Below, in pieces: positions 24,669 to 32,453 of a stretch of 35,496 nt of DNA. Within the stretch, counting starts at the first letter, position 1. Each line of letters opens with the position of its first letter. This stretch comes from Candidatus Aminicenantota bacterium (GTDB taxonomy: Bacteria; Acidobacteriota; Aminicenantia; Aminicenantales; UBA4085). The stretch covers positions 1 through 35,496 of the forward strand of contig JAPKZI010000223.1 of the NCBI GenBank assembly GCA_026393865.1. Direction: 5' to 3'. Position numbers and translations under genes: made by a program. The notes under the pieces were generated by a model. It was not told where the DNA came from. It searched no databases and was given only the letters and a program-made list of their open reading frames with translations.

Positions 24669-26618
24669 TTACTTGACCTTGGCCCCGGCGGGGATATTGT
24701 CCGTGAAGAAGGGGATATAGGCCTTGTCGTCGACCACGGCGGCCAGCAGCATCCCCGCCGACTCGACGCCCCGGATGACGGCCGGCTTGAGGTTGGCGAT
24801 GACGATGAGCTTCTTGCCGACCAGGTCCTCGGGTTTGTAGGTCTCGGCGATGCCGGCCACGATCTGCCGCTGCTCCGTCCCGAGATCGATCTGCAACTTG
24901 AGCAGCTTCTGCGCCCCCTCGACCTTTTCAGCCTTGAGAATAAGGGCCGCGCGCAGGTCCATCCTTTTGAATTCGTCGTACGAGATCACGTCCATAGTTC
25001 CCTCCGTTTTGATTCGTTCCGATTTGACCGGCACCGAGGGCTTCGCCTCTTCGGCCAGGAATTCCTTCAGATCGACCCTGGGAAACAGGGCCACGGGTTC
25101 CTTGATCGTCCGGCCGGGCTTCAGACCGTCGAAGGCGAGCCCGGAATAAAGCGTCTTTTGGATCGGCTCGTTTTCGCCGAGAAAATCCCAGATCTTCTCA
25201 GCCGATCCCGGCATGACCGGGTAGATGAGATACGTGATGCCGCGGATGGCCGCCACGGCCTGATAAAGAACGCGCGCCAGCCTGGGCTTTTGGGCCGGAT
25301 CTTTGGCCAGCTTCCAGGGCTCGTTGTCGGCCAGGTATTTGTTGACGGCGTTGATGAAGACCCAGATCTCCTCGAGGGCCCGATTGACGGCGTAGGCGGA
25401 GTATTGATCGAAGGCCGTCGCTTGGAGCCGCTCGAAGCCCTCCCGGACCTTCCTGTCGTCCGGGCCCTCGCCGGCCAGTTCGGGGAACGTCCCCTTGAAA
25501 TAGCTCCGGACCATCGTCAGCGTCCGGTGGACGAGGTTTCCCAGGTCGTTGGCCAGGTCCGAGTTCACCCGGTGGATGAACCCCTCGTGCGAGAAATTGC
25601 CGTCGTTGCCGATGGGGATCTCGCGGAGCAGGAAATAGCGCAGGGGATCGGATCCGAACGGCTTGAGGATGGCGTAGGGATCGAGGACGTTGCCCTTGGA
25701 TTTGGACATTTTGGCGTCGTCCTTCAACCACCAGCCGTGGCCGTAGACGCATTCGGGGAGCTTGAAGCCGGCGGCCATCAGGAAAGCGGGCCAGAAGACG
25801 GCGTGGAACCTGAGGATGTCCTTCCCGATGAGGTGGATCGTGGCCGGCCAGAATCGCTCGAACTTGTCGAGGTCCCCATCGTAGCCGATGCCGGTCAGGT
25901 AGTTATGGAGCGCGTCGAACCAGACGTAGATCGTGTGGGCCGGATCGCCGGGGACCGGGATGCCCCATTTGACGGTCGTCCGGGTGATGCTCAGGTCCTT
26001 CAGCCCGCCGCGGACGAAGCTGGTCACCTCGTTCATCCGGCCCTGGGGGCGGACGAAGTTCGGATTCTTCTCGTAGAAATCGAGCAGCGGCCGGGCGTAG
26101 GCCGAGAGCTTGAAGAAATAGCTCGATTCTTCGACGACCGTCGCTTTGACGCGGCATTCGGGGCAGATCTTGGTCCCGTCCTTCTCGAGCGGGACATCGT
26201 CGGCCAGGAAATGCTCGTTGGAGACGCAGTACCATCCTTGGTAGGTCCCTTTGTAGATGTCGCCTTTGTCCAGGAGCGTCTGGAAGACCTTCTGGACGCC
26301 CTTCTCGTGGAAAGGCTCGGTCGTGCGGATGAAGAAGTCGTACGAGATGTTCAGGGCCTTCCACAGGTCCTTGGCCCGCCCGACGACCATGTCGGCCAGC
26401 TCGCGCGGCTTCAGCCCCTTCTCGGCGGCCGCTTTCTCGATCTTCTGGCCGTGTTCGTCCGTCCCCGTCAGGAAGAACACGTCGTAGCCGGCCTGCTTCT
26501 TGAAGCGGGCCAGGGCGTCGGCGATGATCGTCGTGTAGGCGTGTCCGATGTGGAGCACGTCGTTGACGTAATAGATCGGCGTGGTTATATAAAACGCGGG
26601 TTTAGACTTCTTTTCCAC
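24669..26618 (-). CDS. metG: Methionyl-tRNA synthetase with C-terminal tRNA-binding domain
   Basis: It charges tRNA-Met. The 649-residue product begins with GTG behind a GAGGAGG site ending 8 nt upstream. HIGH is at 23-26 and KMSKS near 302-306; the catalytic domain, anticodon helices and a C-terminal OB-fold EMAPII-like domain ([31 protein letters not shown], in parts, about 540-649) are present. In the connective-peptide zinc knuckle, Cys131, Cys152 and Cys155 remain but the second ligand of the usual CxxC is Asn134 (CVSN). The start lies 17 nt inside folE, so the two are coupled. Confidence 0.95.
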   Translation of the reverse strand: MEKKSKPAFYITTPIYYVNDVLHIGHAYTTIIADALARFKKQAGYDVFFLTGTDEHGQKIEKAAAEKGLKPRELADMVVGRAKDLWKALNISYDFFIRTTEPFHEKGVQKVFQTLLDKGDIYKGTYQGWYCVSNEHFLADDVPLEKDGTKICPECRVKATVVEESSYFFKLSAYARPLLDFYEKNPNFVRPQGRMNEVTSFVRGGLKDLSITRTTVKWGIPVPGDPAHTIYVWFDALHNYLTGIGYDGDLDKFERFWPATIHLIGKDILRFHAVFWPAFLMAAGFKLPECVYGHGWWLKDDAKMSKSKGNVLDPYAILKPFGSDPLRYFLLREIPIGNDGNFSHEGFIHRVNSDLANDLGNLVHRTLTMVRSYFKGTFPELAGEGPDDRKVREGFERLQATAFDQYSAYAVNRALEEIWVFINAVNKYLADNEPWKLAKDPAQKPRLARVLYQAVAAIRGITYLIYPVMPGSAEKIWDFLGENEPIQKTLYSGLAFDGLKPGRTIKEPVALFPRVDLKEFLAEEAKPSVPVKSERIKTEGTMDVISYDEFKRMDLRAALILKAEKVEGAQKLLKLQIDLGTEQRQIVAGIAETYKPEDLVGKKLIVIANLKPAVIRGVESAGMLLAAVVDDKAYIPFFTDNIPAGAKVK

Positions 26619-27213
26619 CGAGCGTACCTCCTCGGATCAAATTGATGGCTTCGGCGCGGGTGATGGGATTCGTGCGGAAAGAGCCGCGGACGGCCGAGGT
26701 CACGGTGATGGACTTCGGCTTCTTGGCCCCCCGCATGGACATGCACATGTGTTCCGCCTCGATCACGACCATCACGCCCAACGGTTTGAGGTGCTCGTTG
26801 ATCAGGTCGGCGATCTGCTTGGTCAGGCGCTCCTGGACCTGCAGGCGCCGGGACAAGCCGTCCACGACCCGGGCGATCTTGCTCAATCCGACGATCCGCC
26901 CTTCCTTGGGGATATAGGCCACGTGGGCCACCCCGGCGAACGGCAGCATGTGGTGCTCGCACATCGAGTACAGCGGGATGTTCTTGATCAGGACCATCTC
27001 GTCGTGCCGCTCGTGCTGGATGACCCGGAGGTGTTTTTCGGGGTTCTCGTTGATGCCGCCCAGGATCTCGGCGAACATGTGGGCCACCCGCGTCGGAGTG
27101 GCCTTGATCCCCGGCCGCTCGGGGTCCTCGCCGGTCCCCTCCAGGATGAGGCGGACGCCCTTTTCGATCTTGTCCAGGTCCATGGGCCTGGGGGTCGTGT
27201 TTTTTTTGGCCAT
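26602..27213 (-). CDS. folE: GTP cyclohydrolase I
   Basis: It converts GTP to 7,8-dihydroneopterin triphosphate, the first step to folate and, in some bacteria, to queuosine. The 203-residue product has the zinc site Cys85, His88 and Cys157, with active-site His87 and His155 by alignment to E. coli FolE ([19 protein letters not shown]). [23 protein letters not shown] is the conserved core (in parts). It begins 6 nt after larC stops. Codons 3-5 contain an A8 run. Confidence 0.96.
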   Translation of the reverse strand: MAKKNTTPRPMDLDKIEKGVRLILEGTGEDPERPGIKATPTRVAHMFAEILGGINENPEKHLRVIQHERHDEMVLIKNIPLYSMCEHHMLPFAGVAHVAYIPKEGRIVGLSKIARVVDGLSRRLQVQERLTKQIADLINEHLKPLGVMVVIEAEHMCMSMRGAKKPKSITVTSAVRGSFRTNPITRAEAINLIRGGTLGGKEV

Positions 27214-27219
27214 CGTCGT

Positions 27220-28389
27220 TCAGCCTTTTTTTGAAAATTCCTTGAGCGCCAGCCGCAGGACGTCCTTGACCGGGAGGCCTTTCTTGCGGGCCACGGTCAG
27301 GCAGTCCGAGAACTCGGGCTGGACATTGACCGGCTCCCCGCCGAGGGTCGAAATTTTGATCCCGACGGGCACTCCGAACAGCCGGACCTTCTTAATCGTC
27401 CGTTCGAGCGCCCGTCGCTCGACCGGATGATACCGGACGCCGATCGAGCTCGTCTCCTTGAAAACGGCCGTGATCAGGGCGTCTATTCTATCAAGGGCGG
27501 CCATGAGGGTCAATTTGGTCCCCAAGCGGTTCTTTTTCATGACCACGGGCGAGAAGGTAACGTCGAGGGCGCCAAGCTCGAAAGCCCGGTCCATGAAGCT
27601 GGCTAAGACCTGGGGATTGGAATCGTCGATCGTCGCTTCGATGAGGTAGACCTGTTTGTCGGGGGAAAAACGGGCCGCGTCGCCGTAAAAGACGCGCAGG
27701 ATGTTGGGCAGGCCGTGGATCTCGCGGCTTCCTGCCCCGTAGCCGATCTTGTCATAGGTCAGTTCGGGGAAGGGGATGAACTTCTTGACCAGCGTTTTGA
27801 CGATCGCCGCGCCCGTCGGCGTGACGAGCTCCGCCTTGGCGTGGGCCGCATAGACGGGGACTCCTTTAAGGAGTTCGGCGACGGCCGGAGGCGGGACGGG
27901 GAGGACGCCGTGCGACGTCTTGACCCAGCCTTCGCCGACGTTAAGCGGGGAACAATAAAATTCGCCGACGGCCAGTTCCTCGGCCAGCCAGGCGCATCCG
28001 ATCACGTCGATGAGGGCGTCGTCGGCCCCCGCTTCGTGGAGATGGGTGTCCTCGAAGCGGCAGCCGTGGACCTTGGCTTCGGCCTCGAACAGGTTCTTGA
28101 ATATGGCCAGAGCGCGGTCCTTGACGGCCGGGGAAAAATTCGATTTTTTGATGAGAGAGGCGATGTCTTTCCATTTGCGGGCATGGGAGCCGTGGTCTTT
28201 GACATGGACGTCGACCTTGAGGCCGCGGAAATGGGACCGCTCGGTATCCTTTATCTCGATGCGGACGGGGAGCTTGAGCCCGGCCATCTTGGATCTGAAG
28301 AGAGCCGGTTTGGTCCCCAGATCGAGCAGGGCGCCCAGGATCATGTCGCCGCTCAGGCCGGTCTTGGCGTCGAAAAAGATATATTTCAT
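27220..28389 (-). CDS. larC: Nickel-pincer cofactor biosynthesis protein LarC
   Basis: LarC is a CTP-dependent nickel insertase in making the nickel-pincer nucleotide cofactor of lactate racemase and related LarA proteins. The 389-residue product shows the N-terminal FFDAKTGLSGDMILGALLDLG, HLHEAGADDALIDVIG and HGVLPVPPPAVAELLKGVPVY segments, and the C-terminal IEATIDDSNPQVLASFMDRAFELGALDV (in parts). It is one continuous frame, whereas in Lactiplantibacillus the protein is made across a frameshift. LarA, LarB and LarE are not in the window. Confidence 0.93.
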   Translation of the reverse strand: MKYIFFDAKTGLSGDMILGALLDLGTKPALFRSKMAGLKLPVRIEIKDTERSHFRGLKVDVHVKDHGSHARKWKDIASLIKKSNFSPAVKDRALAIFKNLFEAEAKVHGCRFEDTHLHEAGADDALIDVIGCAWLAEELAVGEFYCSPLNVGEGWVKTSHGVLPVPPPAVAELLKGVPVYAAHAKAELVTPTGAAIVKTLVKKFIPFPELTYDKIGYGAGSREIHGLPNILRVFYGDAARFSPDKQVYLIEATIDDSNPQVLASFMDRAFELGALDVTFSPVVMKKNRLGTKLTLMAALDRIDALITAVFKETSSIGVRYHPVERRALERTIKKVRLFGVPVGIKISTLGGEPVNVQPEFSDCLTVARKKGLPVKDVLRLALKEFSKKG

Positions 28390-28408
28390 CGGCAGGCGTT
28401 CCTTTCAA

Positions 28409-29293
28409 TCATGAAATCCCCCCTTTTCCCCTTATTGAAGGAGGGTGCCCCTTTCCTAAAGAAAAGTGCTTCTCTCCCCCCCTTTTTTGAATGGGACGTG
28501 CTCCTTTCCTAAAGGGAGGCGCTTCTCTTCCCCCCTTTTCTAAAGGGGGGTGTGGGGGGAATAGTATTCTATCGATCTCCGGCAGAATTTCTCCCGCCTT
28601 TCCTTGCAGCGATATATCCGCTTCCCCCGTCAGGGGCGTCGGTGTCGGGTTGATCTCGATGATCTTGGCCCCGCTCGCGGCCGCGCGGTAGGGAAGGGAG
28701 GCGGCCGGATGGACGAGGGCCGATGTCCCGACGACCAGCATGACCTCACAGGCCGCGCTCAGGCTGAAAGCCCGTCCGAGGACATCGGAATCGAGCGACT
28801 CCCCGAACCAGACGATATGCGGCCGGAGTAGGGCCCCGCAGTCCGGACAGCGCGGCGGGATCTCTTTCAAGGGCACGGAGTGATCGTCCGATACGGTCCC
28901 GTCTTTCGTACAGCGGACCTTCCAGATATTGCCGTGGAGTTCGGCCAAAATAGTCGAACCGGCGCGGGCATGGAGCCCGTCGACATTTTGGGTGATCAGG
29001 GCGAACTCCGGAAATCGCTTTTCCCAGGCGGCCAGCGTTACGTGCCCGGGGTTGGGCCTGACGCCGGCGATGATGCCCCGCCGCCAGTCGTACCATTCCC
29101 AGACCAGCTTCGGGTCGCGGGCGAAAGCTTCCGGAGTGGCCAGGTCCTCGGCCCGGAACTGCCGCCAGAGCCCGTCCTCGCCCCGGAACGTAGGAACGCC
29201 CGATTCGGCCGAGATGCCGGCTCCCGTGAGCGCGACGACGCGCTTAGCCTGGCGCAGAATTGCCGCTGCGGAGCCGATATCATTCTTAAGCAT
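28409..29293 (-). CDS. cobB: Sirtuin NAD-dependent lysine deacylase with repeat-derived tail
   Basis: Sirtuins remove acyl groups from lysine with NAD. The 294-residue product has GAGIS (24-28), QNVD (102-105) and catalytic His120. Tyr68-x-x-Arg71 (WYDWR) matches the Tyr/Arg pair of CobB/SIRT5-type enzymes that bind succinyl or malonyl groups. The zinc site has only Cys128, Cys149 and Cys152; the fourth ligand is replaced (CTKDG). The natural fold should end near residue 244. Residues 245-294 are encoded by the R3 repeat cluster (PPHPPLEKGG...). It leads the cobB-larC-folE-metG operon. Confidence 0.92.
   Translation of the reverse strand: MLKNDIGSAAAILRQAKRVVALTGAGISAESGVPTFRGEDGLWRQFRAEDLATPEAFARDPKLVWEWYDWRRGIIAGVRPNPGHVTLAAWEKRFPEFALITQNVDGLHARAGSTILAELHGNIWKVRCTKDGTVSDDHSVPLKEIPPRCPDCGALLRPHIVWFGESLDSDVLGRAFSLSAACEVMLVVGTSALVHPAASLPYRAAASGAKIIEINPTPTPLTGEADISLQGKAGEILPEIDRILFPPHPPLEKGGREAPPFRKGARPIQKRGGEKHFSLGKGHPPSIRGKGGIS
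28412..28562 (-). repeat. R3 cluster of CCCCCTTT/AAAGGGGG palindromes
   Basis: Four to five related units lie side by side. The clearest is a perfect 9-bp stem CCCCCCTTT-TCT-AAAGGGGGG (28530-28550); a second is CTCC-TTTCCTAAA-GGGAG (28501-28518); others at about 28475-28490, 28447-28465 and 28416-28440 are degraded. In the cobB frame these encode PLEKGG, PFRKG and PSIRGKGG-type peptides. Similar repeat-derived peptides are familiar from many bacterial genomes (established in general terms, not checked here). Confidence 0.8.
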
Positions 29294-29316
29294 CGGTTAA
29301 CTCTTTGAATTTCCAT

Positions 29317-29345
29317 AGAATATCGCTTTTCCTCCGAAAAATCAA
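29317..29345 (-). promoter_or_regulatory. Promoter of the cobB-larC-folE-metG operon
   Basis: Minus strand: -35 TTGATT (29340-29345), 17-nt spacer, -10 TATTCT (29317-29322). The transcript should start near 29310, some 17 nt before the cobB ATG, with AAGAG as a weak ribosome-binding stretch. Confidence 0.5.
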
Positions 29346-29369
29346 AGAGGGAGGCAGTCGCGTGTCGTC

Positions 29370-30299
29370 TTATTTACGACGGTCGGCTCGTTTCGATGGA
29401 GGCGAAGAAGGGAGCCCCTCCCGCCGCCATTCTGGCTGTATTTGTGGGGGCTTTGTCGAGGGCGGAGGGACTATGATGAAGCTGGGCGGCTCGTTCGTTT
29501 GATTCGAAAAAATTCTTTGACGATTTGGGCCGGCTGCTCCCCAGACATCATCAAACCAACCGATGGCGTTTTCGTATAACCCGCCGGATTCTCGCTCGAT
29601 TAAAAGACTTCTTTTTGCATCATTGAGTTGATTGTGGTCGAGAAGAACCGGGCTGTCCTCGGGTATCGATTCGGCCAGGTCCTGGCCGTTCATCCGATAG
29701 AGGATCTTGAGTTGAGAAGAGCTGAACTGGATAATCTGTATCTCGAGACCGTACCACGCATCCAGTTGAGCCCTGCCGAGTGAGACCTCCCATTTTCTTC
29801 CGGAACTGAGGTCCTCCCAGTTGGCGAAGAGATGGGCCGAGGAGGATGAATCTTTTTTTATTCCGAGTCGAGTCCACCAGACGCGCGGACGATTTAAAAT
29901 CGATACGCTATAAATAAGAACGGCGCCATAGTCAAGGAATTTAGCTTCAGAGGGGATCCTGATCCGCGCGCTCAGCCGATCGAATTCGTCGGGATAGATC
30001 GTTTGAGGGGAGATCATCATCAAAGAGCTGTCCTTGATCTCGCAGATATGGTTTCCCGTGCCGTCGTCTTTAGCGGCGACAAACTTCGAATCGGGGGTGT
30101 ACCATAATGAATCTTGGATGGTTCCGGTTTCGAAATCATCGTAGAGGCGATAAACAAAGGTCGGCCTCGTGATGGGGGGTTCGATAGGAGAAGCAGGTGA
30201 CTTGCACGAATCAAGAAGGCCGAGAATCATCAAAAAAGACAATAAAAATAGGATTCTTGAGCGATAGCGGAATGTTTGCCACACGGACCGGCCTCTCAT
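29370..30299 (-). CDS. Lipoprotein with probable ConA-like lectin/glucanase fold
   Basis: The 309-residue product has a hydrophobic signal segment ending in LLDSC (lipobox, Cys32). After a Pro/Ser linker, YRLYDDFETGTIQDSLWYTPD is the typical first strand pair of ConA-like (concanavalin/LamG) beta-sandwich domains; later strands WYGLEIQIIQF and SSQLKILYRMNGQ fit. The last ~60 residues are Pro- and Arg-rich and low-complexity. Codons are visibly more AT-rich than those of the neighbours, which may mean transfer or relaxed selection. No catalytic residues are recognisable. Function is unknown; carbohydrate binding is a guess. Confidence 0.75.
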   Translation of the reverse strand: MRGRSVWQTFRYRSRILFLLSFLMILGLLDSCKSPASPIEPPITRPTFVYRLYDDFETGTIQDSLWYTPDSKFVAAKDDGTGNHICEIKDSSLMMISPQTIYPDEFDRLSARIRIPSEAKFLDYGAVLIYSVSILNRPRVWWTRLGIKKDSSSSAHLFANWEDLSSGRKWEVSLGRAQLDAWYGLEIQIIQFSSSQLKILYRMNGQDLAESIPEDSPVLLDHNQLNDAKRSLLIERESGGLYENAIGWFDDVWGAAGPNRQRIFSNQTNEPPSFIIVPPPSTKPPQIQPEWRREGLPSSPPSKRADRRK

Positions 30300-30372
30300 T
30301 TCGGCTTTCCGAAAGACGCACGCGCGAATTCCCTACCAAAAAATTGATCCCGGAATCGATACGGCTTATTCA

Positions 30373-30401
30373 ATAATGTCTCTCTCAGCGACATTTGTCA
30401 A
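30373..30401 (-). promoter_or_regulatory. Promoter of the ConA-like lipoprotein gene with spacer dyad
   Basis: Minus strand: -35 TTGACA (30396-30401), 17-nt spacer, -10 CATTAT (30373-30378). The spacer is bounded by the inverted repeat AATGTC (30375-30380) / GACATT (30390-30395), a possible operator. The transcript would start near 30366, about 67 nt before the ATG. A small hairpin (TTTCGG-AAAG-CCGAAA) lies immediately before the ATG. Confidence 0.55.
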
Positions 30402-30423
30402 TTGTCTCAACAATATCGAATCC

Positions 30424-30453
30424 TTGACTTAATCCCCCCATTAAAGATATATC
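30424..30453 (+). promoter_or_regulatory. Promoter of the MTAP-family gene
   Basis: TTGACT (30424-30429) and TATATC (30448-30453) with an 18-nt spacer lie 25 nt before the ATG. GAGGAGG close to the start codon is a strong ribosome-binding site. Confidence 0.55.
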
Positions 30454-30477
30454 AATAGCCTATTTCGAGGAGGATGC

Positions 30478-31392
30478 ATGGCCGTGAAAAAACAAATCGT
30501 GAAACCGCAGAAAAAAGCGTCGAAGCCGCCTCACGCGGAGATCGGGATCTTGGGCGGGACGGGGCTTTATGAGATCGACGGCATCAAAAATCTCAAGGAG
30601 GTCAAGCTCAAGACCCCGTTCGGCGCTCCCTCCGACGCCTATGTCGTCGGGACGCTCGAGGGCCGCAAGGTCGCTTTCCTCAGCCGCCACGGCCGCGGCC
30701 ACCGGCTTCTTCCGATCGACATCAATTACCGGGCCAACATCTATGGTTTCAAAATGCTCGGCGTCAAGCGAATCATCTCGGTCAATTCGTGCGGTTCGCT
30801 CAAGGAGGAGATCCGGCCGCGCGAAATCGTCTTTTCCGACCAGTTCTACGACCGGACGCGGCGGGTCAACACGTTCTTCGGCGGCGGAATCGCCGCCCAC
30901 ATCGGCCTGGCCGAGCCCGTTTGTACCGACCTGTCCAAGTTCCTCTTCGATACGGCCTTCTGCCTCGGTGTTCGGGCCCACCTCGGCGGGACCTACATCT
31001 GCATCGAAGGCCCGGCCTTCTCGACCAAAGCCGAGTCGGAGATCTACCGGTCCTGGGGCTGCGACGTCATCGGCATGACGGCGGCCACCGAGGCCAAGCT
31101 CTGCCGCGAGGCCGAGATCTGCTACGCGACCATGAACCTGGCCACGGACTATGACGTCTGGCACGCCGAGGAGGAGGACGTCTCCGTCGAGCTCATCCTG
31201 GCCAACCTGAAGTTGAACATTGACAACGCCAAGGCCATCATCAAGAAAGCTCTGGCCACACTGCCGATCGAGCTGAAGGGGCCGTGCGACTGCCAGGCCG
31301 CGCTCAAGAACACCATCGTCACCGATCCGAAGCTCATCCCCGCGGCGAGGAAGAAAGAGTTGAAACTGATTATCGGAAAATATCTGAAATGA
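30478..31392 (+). CDS. mtnP: S-methyl-5'-thioadenosine phosphorylase family (MTAP/PNP)
   Basis: The family cleaves methylthioadenosine (or inosine/adenosine) with phosphate to free base and (methylthio)ribose 1-phosphate, in methionine and purine salvage. The 304-residue product has the phosphate loop GGTG (26-29), RHGRGH (70-75), NYRANIYG (83-90), EGPAFSTKAES (177-187), MT (200-201) and Asp224/Asp226 (TDYDVWH) which contact an adenine 6-amino group. Those aspartates favour MTA or adenosine over inosine. The first ~20 residues are a Lys-rich extension. R1 copy 4 and a PfkB kinase follow. Confidence 0.9.
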   Translation: MAVKKQIVKPQKKASKPPHAEIGILGGTGLYEIDGIKNLKEVKLKTPFGAPSDAYVVGTLEGRKVAFLSRHGRGHRLLPIDINYRANIYGFKMLGVKRIISVNSCGSLKEEIRPREIVFSDQFYDRTRRVNTFFGGGIAAHIGLAEPVCTDLSKFLFDTAFCLGVRAHLGGTYICIEGPAFSTKAESEIYRSWGCDVIGMTAATEAKLCREAEICYATMNLATDYDVWHAEEEDVSVELILANLKLNIDNAKAIIKKALATLPIELKGPCDCQAALKNTIVTDPKLIPAARKKELKLIIGKYLK

Positions 31393-31413
31393 TACAGTTA
31401 TGAACGAAAAATC

Positions 31414-31455
31414 GGGGACACGTACCGAATTCAAGAGAATTCGGAACATGTCCCC
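31414..31455. terminator. R1 palindrome copy 4
   Basis: GGGGACACGTACCGAATTC (31414-31432) and its inverse (31437-31455) form a 19-bp stem with two mismatches around AAGA. A5-TC precedes and ATTTTTCT follows. It lies between mtnP and the kinase gene on the same strand, so it could attenuate transcription between them. It is the fullest R1 copy. Confidence 0.65.
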
Positions 31456-31475
31456 ATTTTTCTAAAGGACGCCTC

Positions 31476-32378
31476 ATGAGCCTCGTCATCGTCGGGTCGG
31501 TCGCTTTCGACACGATCGAAACGCCCTGGGAGCGCAAGGAAAAGATCGTCGGCGGGTCGTGCACGTACTGTTCGCTCGCGGCCAGCTATTTCACCCGGCC
31601 GAAGATCGTGGCCGTGGTCGGCGAGGATTTCCCCAAAGCGACGATCAGCCTCTTCAAGAAGCGGTCGATCGATCTCCAGGGGTTAAAGATCGTCCCGGGC
31701 GGAAAAACGTTCCATTGGCAGGGCCGCTACGGCCATGACCCGAACCAGCGCGAGACCATCCGCACGGACCTCAATGTCTTCGAGAATTTCCGTCCCGAGA
31801 TCCCTGCTTCGTACAAGAAAGCGGACATCCTCTTCCTGGCCAATATCGATCCCGACCTCCAGGAGACGATCTTTCTCCAGGTCGAAAAGCCGAAACTGAC
31901 GGCCATGGATACGATCGGCCTCTGGATCAACAGCAAGCCCGATTCACTCCTCCGCGTCCTGAAGCAGGTCGACATCTTCTTCGGCAACGACGAGGAGATC
32001 CGGATGATCACCGGCGAGCGCAACCTCATCAAGGCCGGCCGGCGGATCCTGGGCATGGGGCCGAAGCTCATCATCCTCAAGAAGGGCGAGCACGGGGCCT
32101 TGACCTTCGGCCGGGATTTTATCTTCGGCATGATGGCCAATCCGACCGAGGACGTCATCGATCCCACGGGAGCGGGGGACAGCTTCGCCGGCGGCTTCCT
32201 GGGCTATCTCGACAAGGTCGGCGGATTCAGCCAAAGAGAGATCCGGCGGGCGGCCGTTTACGGCAGCGTGATGGCCTCCTTCACCATCGAGGATTTCGGG
32301 ATCGACCGCTTCAAAACGCTCCAGCCGAGCGAGGTCCAAGCCAGATACGAGTTCTTCAAGAAACTGGTTTCGTTCTGA
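31476..32378 (+). CDS. PfkB-family sugar/nucleoside kinase
   Basis: The 300-residue product has the PfkB/ribokinase fold: MSLVIVGSVAFDTI start, the IVGGSCTYCSLAASYF segment, VVGEDFP, and the C-terminal DPTGAGDSFAGGF with GAGD (232-235; Asp235 the catalytic base). Substrate is not determined by sequence. Its place after an MTAP/PNP-type gene suggests nucleoside or ribose-derived substrates. The sequence AAAGGACGCC precedes the ATG. Confidence 0.88.
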   Translation: MSLVIVGSVAFDTIETPWERKEKIVGGSCTYCSLAASYFTRPKIVAVVGEDFPKATISLFKKRSIDLQGLKIVPGGKTFHWQGRYGHDPNQRETIRTDLNVFENFRPEIPASYKKADILFLANIDPDLQETIFLQVEKPKLTAMDTIGLWINSKPDSLLRVLKQVDIFFGNDEEIRMITGERNLIKAGRRILGMGPKLIILKKGEHGALTFGRDFIFGMMANPTEDVIDPTGAGDSFAGGFLGYLDKVGGFSQREIRRAAVYGSVMASFTIEDFGIDRFKTLQPSEVQARYEFFKKLVSF

Positions 32379-32398
32379 AAATTCGTGAGATTTTTTTT

Positions 32399-32435
32399 GG
32401 AGATCGCCGCGTCGCTTCGCTCCTCGCGATGACGG
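32399..32435 (+). repeat. R4 dispersed GC-rich repeat
   Basis: GGAGATCGCCGCGTCGCTTC continues to CGCTCCTCGCGATGACGG. It has the form of a short repeat (GAGATYGC..GTCGCT.CGCTCCTCGC.ATGACG) that I recall from many unrelated bacterial genomes. ATCGC and GCGAT at its ends are inverted. It lies between the kinase and tryptophanase genes. Membership is by recognition, not by search. Confidence 0.55.
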
Positions 32436-32453
32436 AAGGGGAAGGTGAATTAA

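Noticed and set aside
25158-26645. 495-codon open frame antisense to metG and folE
   Set aside because: Shadow of C-ending codons on the opposite strand; metG is unmistakable and the antisense product is low-complexity Asp/Val/Gly.
29305-29502. 65-codon plus-strand frame overlapping the 3' end of the ConA-like lipoprotein gene
   Set aside because: Low-complexity Gly/Ser/Arg product, no ribosome-binding site; it also overlaps the cobB promoter region.
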